From LMUY01 sp965199095 (GTDB lineage: Bacteria > Pseudomonadota > Alphaproteobacteria > Acetobacterales > Acetobacteraceae), in assembly GCA_965199095.1 (NCBI GenBank), contig CBDAQM010000006.1, forward strand, positions 1,284,841 through 1,348,840: DNA of 64,000 bases, given 5' to 3'. A program made the translations under genes and the position numbers. Every line of letters begins with the position of its first letter. Position 1 is the first letter of the stretch. The notes under the pieces were generated by a model, which worked only from the letters and a program-made list of their open reading frames with translations, had not been told where the DNA came from and searched no databases. Below, one piece after another: positions 18,406 through 27,567 of the stretch.

Positions 18406-18427
18406 CGGCCCCGTTTCGGAGGGAACC

Positions 18428-19219
18428 ATGCCCGATGCACTGACCACCTTGCCCGCCCGGCCGCTGCATCCGCGGCCACCGTTTCAGGGCGGATGGAGTA
18501 TCCAGACTATCCTGGGGATCCTGCTGTTCGGCGGGTTCCTGGTGTTCAGCGTCGTCTGGGTTGCGCCCGTCGTGTTCACGGACTGGCAGGTGCGGAACAC
18601 GGCCGTGCCGATCCGCGGCGGACACCTGTCGGACGGCAGTTGCACGAGCAAGCTGTTCTTGAAGACCTGCGACGTGACGCTGACGGCGCCAGCCGGTTCG
18701 GACACCATCACCCGCAGCGTGCACTACGCCTTTGCCTCGTTTACCGACGGCGACCTCACCGCCCGTGTTGTCGCCGACCCGCAGCGGCCTGAGTGGCTGA
18801 CGACGGACCTCGGGCTTGACTACTTCTGGAACCGCCTCGTCTCGCTCCTGCTGGATCTCGGGTTGATTCTCGCGCTGCTGGTTGGCGCAATCAGGGGTAT
18901 GATGCGCGCGTCCCGCACCCGCACTGCCTGGCACAAGTCGGAGATGGTGCCCGTGCCACTCAAGCTGGTGAGGATGCAGAAGGTTCGGGCGGGAACCGTC
19001 TGGACTGTCAGGGCGGAGAACGGCAAGACGGCGCGTTGGACGGTGCCGCACCGGGCCAAGCCGTTCGTCCTCGGCCCCACGGCCGACCGGGTGCTGGGGC
19101 TGATGGTGAAAGGCGGTGGAAGCATCATCCCGCTGGACGCCGGACTGCGTTGGGTGGCGTTGTCGGATGCAGAGCGAGCGGCGGCTTTGGCAATGAAGTC
19201 GCGCCCCAGTCTGGCATGA
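18428..19219 (+). CDS. two-helix membrane protein, last gene of the chaperone/AAA+ operon
   Basis: The 263-residue product starts at an ATG preceded by GGAGGG (18418-18423), 22 bases after the AAA+ gene. It has one helix at about 25-50 (ILGILLFGGFLVFSVVWVAP) and another at 137-158 (LVSLLLDLGLILALLVGAI). The loop between them, beta-rich with Cys72 and Cys81, is probably periplasmic; the last 100 residues are probably cytoplasmic. I recognise no family. With the first operon gene it would anchor the system in the inner membrane, with cysteines on the outer face of both proteins. Confidence 0.8.
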   Translation: MPDALTTLPARPLHPRPPFQGGWSIQTILGILLFGGFLVFSVVWVAPVVFTDWQVRNTAVPIRGGHLSDGSCTSKLFLKTCDVTLTAPAGSDTITRSVHYAFASFTDGDLTARVVADPQRPEWLTTDLGLDYFWNRLVSLLLDLGLILALLVGAIRGMMRASRTRTAWHKSEMVPVPLKLVRMQKVRAGTVWTVRAENGKTARWTVPHRAKPFVLGPTADRVLGLMVKGGGSIIPLDAGLRWVALSDAERAAALAMKSRPSLA

Positions 19220-19353
19220 TTTCAGACTCGCTCTGACCTGTCGCATAGATCGGCAAGCCCCTCGTTAGGACCCGAGCAAGAATAAGCGATTCGGGTTCGT
19301 GTTTTATCTGATAGGGAATTCCGGCACGGCGTTGCGGTAGCTACGATTCGCGG

Positions 19354-19939
19354 ATGATTGATGAAAACGCGATCCGCGCCCGGTATGTTGCCATCAAGGA
19401 CCGGTTGGATGAACGAGGCCGCCGCTTGTTCGTTGCGGCGGAGAAGGCTGCGGCGGGCTATGGCGGAACAGCGGCCGTCTGTCGGGCGACCGGTGTTGCG
19501 CGCAGCACGATCATTCGCGGCGCGAAGGATCTCGTTGCTGCGTCTGCGCCCACGGTCCGGATCCGGCGCCGCGGCGCCGGCCGGCCGCTTTCGAGCCAGG
19601 TGGACCCCACGCTGCTTGAGGATTTGCAGGGGTTGGTGGAGCCGGCCACGATGGGCGACCCGATGCGCCCGCTGCTTTGGGTGTCCAAGAGCCGCGAGAA
19701 GTTGGCGGCAGCACTGCGCGCGATGAACCATGCCATCAGCGCCAATACGGTTGCGAAGTTGCTGGTCACCCTGGGCTATTGCCCCCAGGTCAACCGCAAG
19801 ACCAAGGAAGGCAGCCACCATGCCGACCGTGACGGGCAATTCCAGCATATCAATGGCCAGGCCGTTGCGTTTCAGGCCGCTGGCCAGCCAGTGATTTCCG
19901 TTGATACCAAGAAGAAGGAGTTGATTGGCGAATACAAGA
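19354..19939 (+). pseudogene. ISAzo13-family transposase, N-terminal part
   Basis: The start MIDENAIRARYVAIKDRL, the helix-turn-helix region GGTAAVCRATGVARSTI, and the later RKTKEGSHHADRDGQFQ and GQPVISVDTKKKELIGEY segments are typical of ISAzo13 transposases. The homology ends at about 19939; the 27 or so codons that follow are antisense to the intron reverse transcriptase. About the first 195 residues remain, so it cannot be active. Confidence 0.8.
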
Positions 19940-20604
19940 TGACCGACAAGAGCGTCCCGTCGGCCACGCGTCGGCTCACGCAGCGCATGAGTGGTCCGTG
20001 TGGGATCGTCGAAAAGTAGTCGCTGAGGTCAGCGTCTACCACCTCGGACCGTCCTCGGTCGCTCACATGCCAGAAGGCTTGGCGAACCGCCATTTTGGCG
20101 TCCAGCCCCGGGCGGAAACCATACTGATTACGAAGTAGGTCCGCCTCGAAGATCGGTCCCCAGCACCAACAGCGCCGCCATCTCGACCACGCGGTCGCGA
20201 ATGCACGGGATGCCGAGGGGGCGTTGACCGCCGTTGCTCTTGGGTATCCACACGCGCAGCAGGGGCTGTGGCCGATATTCGCCAGCCAGTAGCTCCTGCC
20301 GCAACTCTCCCAGCCATCGTTCCAGCCCATGGAGCGTGATCTGGTCGAACGTTGTTCCGTCGCAGCCCGGAGCGCCGCCGTTGCGACGGCAAGCCCGGAA
20401 TGCTTCTTCGAGAACGTCGGCCCGGCACACTTTATCCCATAGAGCGTAGAAACGAAAAGCCGGTTCAGCCTTAGCTTTCGCCTGTAGCGAGGTCTGCAAC
20501 TTCCGAACCCTTTCGAGCGGAGTTGATAGGCTTTCGGCCAATCTCCGGGGTCTCGTCGCTTTGCCCGCCTGTCGCAGGTCAGGGCCCCTTCCCTCAGCCG
20601 GCAT
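19940..20604 (-). pseudogene. group II intron reverse transcriptase, N-terminal half
   Basis: The ORF from 20604 reads FYALWDKVCRADVLEEAF, then GAPGCDGTTF and LRVWIPKSNGGQRPLGIP, the RT0 to RT2 blocks. Near 20160 the frame shifts and continues as NQYGFRPGLDAKMAVRQ and VDADLSDYFSTIPH. It stops making sense at about 19940, before the YADD active site. Frameshifted and truncated; not functional. Confidence 0.8.
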
Positions 20605-21043
20605 TACCCGGCGTCCTCAGTACTACGGACCCATCCGCCGTCTGCCCCAGCCGGCGCTGGCCCTCGCGGGTTCGCCGTTGACCAGCCGGCTGCCAGCCGT
20701 GGTCGCCCAAACAGACTTCCCTTGTTGCGCATCGATGGTCTGCCATACGTGCTGCCACCTTTACCCCGGTGAGACCGTCAGGGGCGTGTCTCGCTCGCTT
20801 GCCTGACGACGGCGGCCTGCCCGTTCCACTGGCGGGTCGGCTCTCACATTGATCCTTTCGAGGCCTCGTCGGTGTTCGCTTGTGCTGCGGCCCGTATGGC
20901 CCGCTGATCCCCAAAGGAACCTTTTCCCGAAGTGCTTCAGACCATTCGTCGCCTCCTGATCCGCTCCGGGTGCTTCCGGCTGGAGCGAGAGTTGCCGGGT
21001 GGGACTTGCACCCACGACATCGATGCGCCTTGGCAAGGCACAC
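19940..21043 (-). mobile_element. 3'-truncated group II intron
   Basis: On the minus strand the element begins GTGTGCCTTGCCAAGGCG at 21043, the GUGYG-type 5' end of bacterial group II introns, followed by the GTGCAAGTCCCAC segment common in domain I. About 440 bases of ribozyme precede the reverse transcriptase start at 20604. The element is cut at about 19940 inside the reverse transcriptase, so domains V and VI and the 3' splice site are absent. It cannot splice or move. Confidence 0.7.
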
Positions 21044-21250
21044 AGTGGAACCGCATCGAGCACCGCCTATTCGCATTTATCACGCAGAACTGGCGCGGCA
21101 AGCCGCTGGTGACGCATGAAGTCATCATCCAACTCGTTGCCAATACTACGACCAAAACGGGCCTGAGCGTGCAATGCCGCTTGGACGAGAACGACTATGA
21201 GAAAGGCATCAAGGTTTCCGACGCCGACATGCCTGCCCTCAACCTAACCC
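21044..21250 (+). pseudogene. ISAzo13-family transposase, C-terminal part
   Basis: The frame reads QWNRIEHRLFAFITQNWRGK, then KGIKVSDADMPALNLTQ, matching the end of ISAzo13 transposases. It is interrupted at 21250 by the ISAs1 copy and finishes on the other side at 22544-22602 (AEFHGEWNYTI). The 130-150 residues between this and the N-terminal piece are missing. Confidence 0.75.
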
Positions 21251-22533
21251 AAGGCTGTTCAATCCTGGCGGCAAGGTTCGACTGAGTCTGATTTGCCACA
21301 CCTGCGCTGGGAAATGGACTGTCTGATAAGAAACAGGATTCCCGAATCACAATATGTCTGACTCCTGGGGCGGCAACCGAGTGTGAGGTTGCCATGTCCC
21401 AGTTCGCGCCGTTGCTCTCCATGCTGTCAAAGGTTCCCGATCCCCGTCGCGGGCAGGGACAAAAATACAAGCTGCCCCACGTGTTGCTCTTTTCCATTCT
21501 GGCGATCGTGACCGGCTGCAACTCCTATCGCGGCATCGTCACCTTCATCGACGTGCATCGGTCCAAACTGAATGCCGCGTTCGGTCTCGCATGGCGCCGG
21601 GCGCCTGCCCACACCGCCATTCGCTATATCCTCCAAGGTCTTGCGCCTGCCGATGTCGAAGCCGCGTTCCGCCAACACGCTGCCCGGCTGCAGGCTGCGT
21701 GCACGCAACCGGGGCCACGCAGCATTGCGCTCGACGGCAAGACGCTTCGCGGCAGCTTCGACAATTTCAACGATCGCCTTGCTGCGCAAGTGCTGAGCGC
21801 TTTCGCCACCGACACGTCCTTGGTTTTGGCCCACATCGGCATTGCCGGAAAATCCAATGAAATCCCCGCAGCCCAGACGCTGCTCGCCGAACTCGGGGTC
21901 CCTGCCGGCACCCTCGTCACGCTCGATGCGCTCCACTGTCAAAAAAACACTTCGAAGTCGCCAAACAGGCCGGCATCGCTCTGATCATACAGGTCAAGGC
22001 CAACCAGCCGACCCTGCTTCAGACGATCACCGCCATCGCCGATACGGCAAAGCCGCTCAACACCTACAAAAGCCATGACAAAGGCCGCAACCGCTACGAA
22101 AACCGCACTGTCACGGTCTTCGATCCCGCCCAAAACTTCGAAGCCACGGACTGGCAGGATCATGTCCGCGCCATTATCCGCGTCGAGCGTGTCGTCTACA
22201 CGCGCAACGCCAAGACCGGGCTGTTCGACAGAACCTGCGAAGTTGCGTTCTACGTCTCCAATCAACCGCTTCCCGCCGCCCAAGCGGCAGACGCCATCCG
22301 CGCCCATTGGCGCATCGAGACAACCTCCCACTACACCCGCGACGTCACCCTCGGCGAGGACCGTTCACGGATACGATGCAACCCAGGCGTATTCGCTAGA
22401 TTGCGCAGCTTCGGGTTCAATATCCTCAAGGCCAATCAGACCGCCACCCTCAGCCAGGATCGATATCGCGCCGCTCTTGGCGGATTCGAGGCGCTGTCGC
22501 AGATGGCTCATCTCTAGAGTTGAACAGCCTTGC
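21251..22533 (+). mobile_element. ISAs1-family element, copy 1
   Basis: 1283 bp, flanked by AACCTAACCC at 21241-21250 and 22534-22543, a 10-bp target duplication. The ends are inverted: AAGGCTGTTCAA at the left and TTGAACAGCCTT at the right. It sits inside the ISAzo13 transposase C-terminus and carries one transposase gene interrupted at an A7 run. Confidence 0.85.
21394..22517 (+). CDS. ISAs1-family transposase, two frames joined at an A7 run
   Basis: The first frame runs from 21394 (SKVPDPRRGQGQKYKLPH, then SIALDGKTLRGSFDNFND) to the A7 run at 21941-21947. The second frame (HFEVAKQAGIALIIQVKANQ to AHWRIETTSHYTRDVTLG) continues to the TAG at 22515. The hexamer-plus context CAA AAA AAC contains the slippery heptamer A AAA AAC in the correct phase for -1 shifting, which gives QKKHFEVA. 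The same A7 is present in the two other related copies. Either regulated frameshifting or transcriptional slippage is possible; a simple dead gene cannot be excluded. Confidence 0.75.
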
Positions 22534-22635
22534 AACCTAACCCAGGCGGAATTTCATGGCGAATGGAACTACACCATCACGCCGCGCCCTCGTCCATCAT
22601 GAAGCAGCTGTTTTGTCTCCTTAGGTTGCGCCTTT

Positions 22636-23220
22636 ATGTGTGGCTGGCCTCTTGCCCAGGAGCCGGATCACCGGCCGGTAATCGCTGCACCCGTCCCGCT
22701 TGGGTCGGTCACTGCCCGCTACCACTCGATATTCGTCGTGCGCGCATCATCGTCCATCCAGACCATTGAACAGACGTTTGGCGGCAGCTTCGCTTACAAC
22801 GCAAAGGGCTCGCATTCGGGCTGGCACATGCCCCAAGCCACCCTGTCCCGATTAGGCGCGTTCTTCTCGGCCGAGGTCGAGCCGTTCGGGCCGCATCAAC
22901 GCGCTGCAGCGGCGGTCGCCAAGGGCCATGCCACGGTAGCTGCGATCGACAGTCTAGTACGGGCGTTGTTGGGAAAGCACGACCCGGCGCTGACGATCGC
23001 GCTGCGTGTGGTGGGTCGCACGCCAGATCAGCCAAGTCCGTCTTTCGTGGGCTCGACCGCACTCGCCACCGACCAGGCTGAACGCCTACGCACAGCATTG
23101 ACCGGTCTTGCCGAGGATTCTGGTGGGCAGGCGTTGCTGGCGGATGTGTGCCTATCTGGCTTCATCTCTGCCCAGAAGAGCGATTATGATGAAACGCTCA
23201 CCCTCGGCTCAGTTATATAG
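22636..23220 (+). pseudogene. phosphate/phosphonate-binding (PhnD-like) protein, 5'-truncated
   Basis: The 194-codon reading frame matches the middle and C-terminal parts of PhnD-type ABC substrate-binding proteins: CGWPLAQEPDHRPVIAAPV, then YHSIFVVRASSSIQTIEQTF and GSHSGWHMPQATLSRLG. The N-terminal lobe and signal peptide are missing because the ISAzo13 element ends just upstream. No transporter genes remain nearby. Confidence 0.65.
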
Positions 23221-23338
23221 CAAAGCCGGCGTCAGCACGGCTGCACAGTGAACGAGTTTATAGTATTTGGCTCTCTAATGTTTTCGTCCTGGTTTATCTA
23301 TACCCTCACGAATCCCCTCATTTTTAGCTGTCCCTGAC

Positions 23339-23485
23339 CTAGTCGTGCGCGTCATTGACAGGGAGTAGTTTCTTCGAATCGATGGCTGGGCAACATACTG
23401 CCGGAGTCGATTCATGGCCGCCAAAGAAATTGCCGTAAAGAAATACGTCGTGAAGCTCGACGCCGGTGAGCGCGAGCGGCTGGAC
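23339..23485 (+). mobile_element. 5' fragment of IS630 type a
   Basis: The terminus TAGTCGTGCGCGTCATTGAC and the first codons of the transposase (MAAKEIAVKKYVVKLDAGE) are present, then the sequence stops at the left end of IS21. It is nearly identical to the right end of the complete copy at 27552-28792. The remainder is not found on the far side of IS21, so this is not a simple insertion. Confidence 0.8.
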
Positions 23486-23551
23486 TGTAGATCGGCATGG
23501 AAGATTGACCCCCTGAAGGGGTGATCGGCGTCCAAACTTGCCCCCCTGATT

Positions 23552-25140
23552 GTGTGGCAAGACGCCGCCCGGCAAATGCGGGTGGTGGGGGAGATGCTGG
23601 TTGTGGAAACTGTTGCCCGGATCAGGCGGGCTCACCTTGTTCAGGGCAAGACGATCAAGGCGATCTCGCGAGAGATGGGGATTGCTCGGAACACCATTCG
23701 CAAGGTGTTGCGCTCGGGTGAGACGAGCTTTGCCTACGAGCGTGAGGTGCAGCCGCGTCCCAAGTTGGGTCAGTGGACGGAGGAGCTTGAGAAGCGTCTT
23801 GCCGTTAACGATCGGCTGTCGCGGCGTGAACGGCTTGGGCTGATCCGGATTTTCGAGGGCTTACGGGTTGCTGGATATGAGGGCGGTTACGATGCTGTCC
23901 GCCGGTATGCGACGGCGCGTAAGCGCAAGCAGGGAACTGGATCCAGCGACGCGTTCGTTCCGCTGAGCTTTGCGCCTGGGGAGGCGTATCAGTTTGACTG
24001 GAGCCACGAGATCGTGGTGCTGCGCGGCGCCACGACCGAGATCAAGGTGGCGCAGGTTCGGCTGTGCCATAGCCGGATGCTGTTCGTGCGGGCGTATCCG
24101 CGCGAGACGCAGGAGATGGTGTTTGACGCCCATGACAAGGCGTTCGGGTTTTTCCGCGGCACCTGCGAGCGCGGCATCTACGACAATATGCGCACTGCGG
24201 TGGACGCGGTGTTCGTCGGCCGCGAGCGGGTGTTCAACCGCCGTTTTCTGCAGATGTGCAGCCACTACCTGATTGAGCCGACCGCCTGCACTCCGGCTTC
24301 GGGGTGGGCTCGCCGAGGTGCGCCATCGGTCCGAGCACCGAAGGCGAGGGTCAAGTCGAGAACCAGGTCAACGTGGTGCGCGAGCGGTTCTTCAAGCCGC
24401 GGCTGCATTTTGCCAGTTTCACGGAGCTGAATGCCTGGCTGCTGGAGCAGTGCGTCAGCTACGCCAAGGGCCATCCGCATCCGGAGCGGCGCGACAGCGC
24501 GGTCTGGGAGATGTTCGAGGCCGAGCGGCCGAGCCTGGTGCGCTACGCCGGGCCGTTCGACGGCTTCCATGCCAAGGCGGCGTCGGTGTCCAAGACCTGC
24601 TTGGTGCAGTTCGACAAGAACCGCTACTCGGTGATGGCCCAGGCGGTCGGCCGCCCGGTCGAGGTGCACGCCTACGCCGATCGGGTCGTGGTGCGCCAGG
24701 ATGGCGGCATCATCGCCAGCCACGATCGCTGTTTCGGCCGCGAGCAGACCATCTACAACCCCTGGCACTATGTCCCGGTGCTGACACGCAAGCCCGGCGC
24801 GATGCGTAACGGCGCGCCGTTCAAGGATTGGGTGCTGCCGGGCGCGCTTGGCCGGGTGCGACAGAAGCTCAAAGGCATGCCGGACGGTGACCGGCAGATG
24901 GTCAAGATCCTCGCCGCGGTGCTGACGGACAGTCTGCCGGCGGTGGAAGCGGCGTGCTCGGAAGCGCTCGAGGCGGGCCTGTGCAGCAGCGACGTGGTGC
25001 TCAACGCCTTGTCGCGTCAGCACCAGCCTGACGCGCCGCCCGTCATCGCGGTGCCGGACGCGCTGATCTTGCGCCAGCAGCCAACAGCGGATTGCGCGCG
25101 CTACGACGCCCTTAGGAGGATACCCGATGGAACGCCATGA
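23552..25140 (+). pseudogene. istA: IS21 transposase IstA, disrupted
   Basis: The first part (KTIKAISREMGIARNTIRKV, then AYQFDWSHEIVVL and YDNMRTAVDAVFVGRERVF) carries the DNA-binding and DDE regions. At about 24300, after ACTPASGW, roughly 30 extra bases and a frame change precede QVENQVNVVRERFFKPRL, which normally follows almost directly. The second frame continues to 25140 and overlaps istB by 14 bases, the usual IS21 arrangement. The start is either the GTG at 23552 or the ATG at 23594. Confidence 0.8.
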
Positions 25141-25854
25141 GATCATGGAGATGATGGCCGAACTCAAGCTGCTCGGTATGCGCGGAGCGTTCGACGAGGT
25201 GCTGGCCAACGGGCTCAAACGCCAGCACGCCGCACAGCAGATCATCGGCGACCTGTTGGCGGCCGAGATCGCGGAGAAGCACGCGCGGTCCATCCGCTAC
25301 CAGGTCGGTGCGGCCAAGCTGCCGTTGGCCAAGGAGCTGGCCGACTTCGACTTTGCCGGTAGCCAGATCAACGAGGGCCTGGTGCGTGAGCTGGCGGTCG
25401 GCACATTTCTCAGCCAGCAGCGCAACACGGTGCTGGTCGGCGGCACCGGCACCGGCAAATCCCACATCGCGGTCGCCATTGCCCGCAGCTGCATCCGAGC
25501 CGGGGCGCGCTGCCGGTTCTACACCGTGGTCGACTTGGTCAACGGCTCGAGGCGGAGAGCAAGGCTGGGCGAGCGGGAAAGATTGCCGACACGCTGACCC
25601 GGCTGGACCTTGTGATCCTCGACGAGCTGGGTTACCTGCCGTTTGCGCAGTCCGGCGGACAATTGCTGTTCCATCTGATCAGCCGTCTATATGAGCGCAC
25701 GTCCGTGGTGGTCACCACCAACCTCGATTTTGCCGAGTGGCCGACGGTGTTCGGCGACGCCAAGATGGCTACCGCCCTGCTCGACCGGCTGACGCACCAC
25801 TGCGACATCATCGAGACCGGCAATGCCAGCTGGCGCATGAAGACCCGCGCCTGA
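25127..25854 (+). pseudogene. istB: IS21 helper ATPase IstB, frameshifted
   Basis: The ATG at 25127 follows AGGAGG. Residues about 100-108 read GGTGTGKSH, the Walker A of this DnaA/DnaC-like AAA+ helper. At about 25545 one base is missing. The frame that continues, NRLEAESKAGR-like, then LDLVILDELGYLPFAQSGG (Walker B) and MKTRA, runs to 25854. A single-base restoration would give the normal protein of about 245 residues. Confidence 0.85.
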
Positions 25855-25905
25855 ACCAGTCGCTCTGCCCACCTGGTATCGTAACGTCACGATTGGAAGC
25901 AGCCC

Positions 25906-26217
25906 ATGCCGCGCAAGCCGATCGGCGAGACGGCCATGACCGATGCCGAGCGCCAAGCTCGCTACCGGGCAACCCGGGCCGCAGGCAAGCCCGCCATCCG
26001 GACACGTCGCCCTACTGACCATCGCAGCCGCGCCCGGCGCTGGCACGATGCGGTCGCCGAACTGGCGGAGCTGCAAGCCCAGTATGCCACGTGGCTAGAC
26101 GCATTGCCCGATAACCTGCGGGACAGCTCCACGGCCGAGGCGCTGCAGAGCATCTGTGACCTCGACCTCGACGAACTTCAGGCCATCGAACCGCCACGTG
26201 GGTTCGGCCGAGACTGA
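25906..26217 (+). CDS. third ORF of the IS21 element, unknown function
   Basis: The 103-residue product begins MPRKPIGETAMTDAERQARY and is rich in Arg and Glu, with a helical centre (AVAELAELQAQYATWLDAL). The ARY/ATRAAGKPA region suggests nucleic-acid binding. It lies between istB and the right end of the element, inside the IS boundaries, so it is a passenger or accessory gene. A later start at 25936 (second Met) is possible. Confidence 0.6.
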   Translation: MPRKPIGETAMTDAERQARYRATRAAGKPAIRTRRPTDHRSRARRWHDAVAELAELQAQYATWLDALPDNLRDSSTAEALQSICDLDLDELQAIEPPRGFGRD

Positions 26218-26285
26218 CAATCCTCTCCGATCAGAGGGTCAATTTTGCACGCCGACAGGGGGTCAATATTCAACGCCGATTGACA

Positions 26286-26950
26286 GCCCGGTCGGCGTCG
26301 AAACGGAAGGCTGCCTCGCAGGCCTTGCGGAACAGGACCAGGGACGACGCGGTCTTGGGACCAAAGCCGGGCACGGCTTCGATGCGTCCTTGCTGGATGT
26401 CGGCTGCAGTCTCGATGCCGTAGCTCAGGAGAGTGGCTACCTTTCCTTTCCCCACACCAGCAATCTTGGCTGTCGCGATCTCGAAGCCTTCCAAGTGTGC
26501 TTGCATCTGTTGCTGGCGGCGGCTTTGCGTCAGCGTCCTGATTTCCCGTTCGCGCTGGTCCGGCATGCCGTCATGCTCGCGCTTGAGTTCGCCCATCGCC
26601 TGGCGCACGGCACCGAAGCGGCGGGCCGGACCAGGCTGCCACTTGCCTTCCAGGTCCCGCCACGAGGAGCGCGCGTCGAGCACGGTCTCCCGGACCTCAA
26701 GCCGCTCTCCGGGCCTGTTCAGCCACCAGAAGCCCGCCGCCAGGGCCGTAACCGCCAGGAACGGCACCACACGTGCGGAGGCCGGTACCGCTGCCATCAC
26801 TGCGATATAGCCGATGACGAGCGTGGCCGCCGCGAGCAGCTTGCGGGTCCGAAGGCGACGGCTCGCAGCCTTGATCCTGGCCGATGGCTGGGCAGCGGAT
26901 GCGTCAGGGCGCTTCAACGGCGGCAGCGGACCCGGCTCCTGCACGGATTG
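26286..26950 (-). pseudogene. C-terminal fragment of a YegI-like protein (membrane plus helix-hairpin-helix)
   Basis: Reading minus strand, two adjacent membrane segments (LLAAATLVIGYIAVMAA and VVPFLAVTALAAGFWWL) are followed by a coiled-coil-like region. The end is a helix-hairpin-helix pair, AKIAGVGKGKVATLLSYGIE and IEAVPGFGPKTASSL. This order matches the tail of YegI-like serine/threonine kinases found in TerY/PP2C-type modules. The kinase domain is absent, and the C-terminus runs into the IS21 end at 26285. Assignment rests on pattern memory. Confidence 0.5.
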
Positions 26951-26980
26951 TATCTCCTGCCAGAGGCAACCAGGGTCGTC

Positions 26981-27499
26981 GTGTCCCGTGACATCTGGGT
27001 CAGGGACGATGCTGGCATGGAACACGACGTCCGGGTGAACCAAGACATCCCGGTGCGGGTCGGACAGCAAATCGCATTCATCTACTGCCAAGGCGTAACG
27101 ACGACAGCCGGGAACCGGGGGCTTGAAGCAGGCGGCCTGATGTCCGTCTAGGTTGTTTCCACGAACAAGGTCTACACAGTCCTGTCTGCCCCAGCTCTCA
27201 CGACGCAGCTTGTTGAACCTCCGGAACGCATGGGAGTGGCTGTTTTCCGCACGCTGCTGTGGGTGCTCAGCGTACTACTGATTGCAATCTTCGGCGTCGG
27301 CCTGCTTGCGCTCGCTGCGCTCTTCACGCGGTCTTTCCTCGTGCGGAATAAACGTAACGCACGGGGCCAAGCAATCCTGAGCGAACTCAAGGCCAAGCAG
27401 CAGAGGCTAATCCAAGCACTCTATTCGAGTCATAAAGCCCGCTTGGTAAGCGCCGACGCACCCGTTGCTGTCGGAGCCCAGCCGAAGATCGCAGGCTAG
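26981..27499 (+). pseudogene. membrane protein gene with an in-frame TAG
   Basis: One frame reads SRDIWVRDDAGMEHDVRVNQ, then DIPVRVGQQIAFIYCQG. It meets TAG at 27149 and continues in the same frame as VVSTNKVYTVLSAPAL and a strong membrane helix (VFRTLLWVLSVLLIAIFGVG). A basic, Gln-rich helical tail (ELKAKQQRLIQAL) ends it. Read through, this is a coherent protein of about 172 residues: a beta domain, one helix and a cytoplasmic tail. The ATG at 27230 could alternatively start an 89-residue membrane protein. Family not recognised. Confidence 0.5.
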
Positions 27500-27567
27500 G
27501 CGCCTTCAGGCAGCTTCATGGACCGGTTCGAGGAAGATGCTTGCCGGGAACTAGTGGTCTGAGTCTC

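Larger units (their letters stand above)
19354..22602 (+). mobile_element. ISAzo13-family element broken by a group II intron remnant and an ISAs1 copy
   Basis: The transposase N-terminus is at 19354-19939 and the C-terminus at 21044-21250 plus 22544-22602. The first break holds a minus-strand group II intron fragment together with a deletion of the middle of the gene. The second holds an ISAs1 copy flanked by AACCTAACCC repeats. To the right the element has cut into a phosphonate-binding-type gene. Order of events: ISAzo13 insertion, intron invasion, deletion, then ISAs1 insertion at an undetermined point after the first. Confidence 0.75.
23486..26285 (+). mobile_element. IS21-family element with broken istA and istB
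   Basis: About 2800 bp. The left end TGTAGATCGGCATGGAAGAT (23486) and the right end, read inward as TGTCAATCGGCGTTGAATAT (26285), share a TGT..ATCGGC core, each followed by TTGACCCCCTG repeats. No target duplication is visible at the flanks. It contains istA, istB and a third small ORF. Both main genes carry frame lesions. Confidence 0.85.

Noticed and set aside
20990..21043. Possible tRNA (GGGTGGGACTTGCACCCAC resembles a T arm)
   Set aside because: No acceptor stem or anticodon arm can be drawn; read on the minus strand it is the 5' end of a group II intron.
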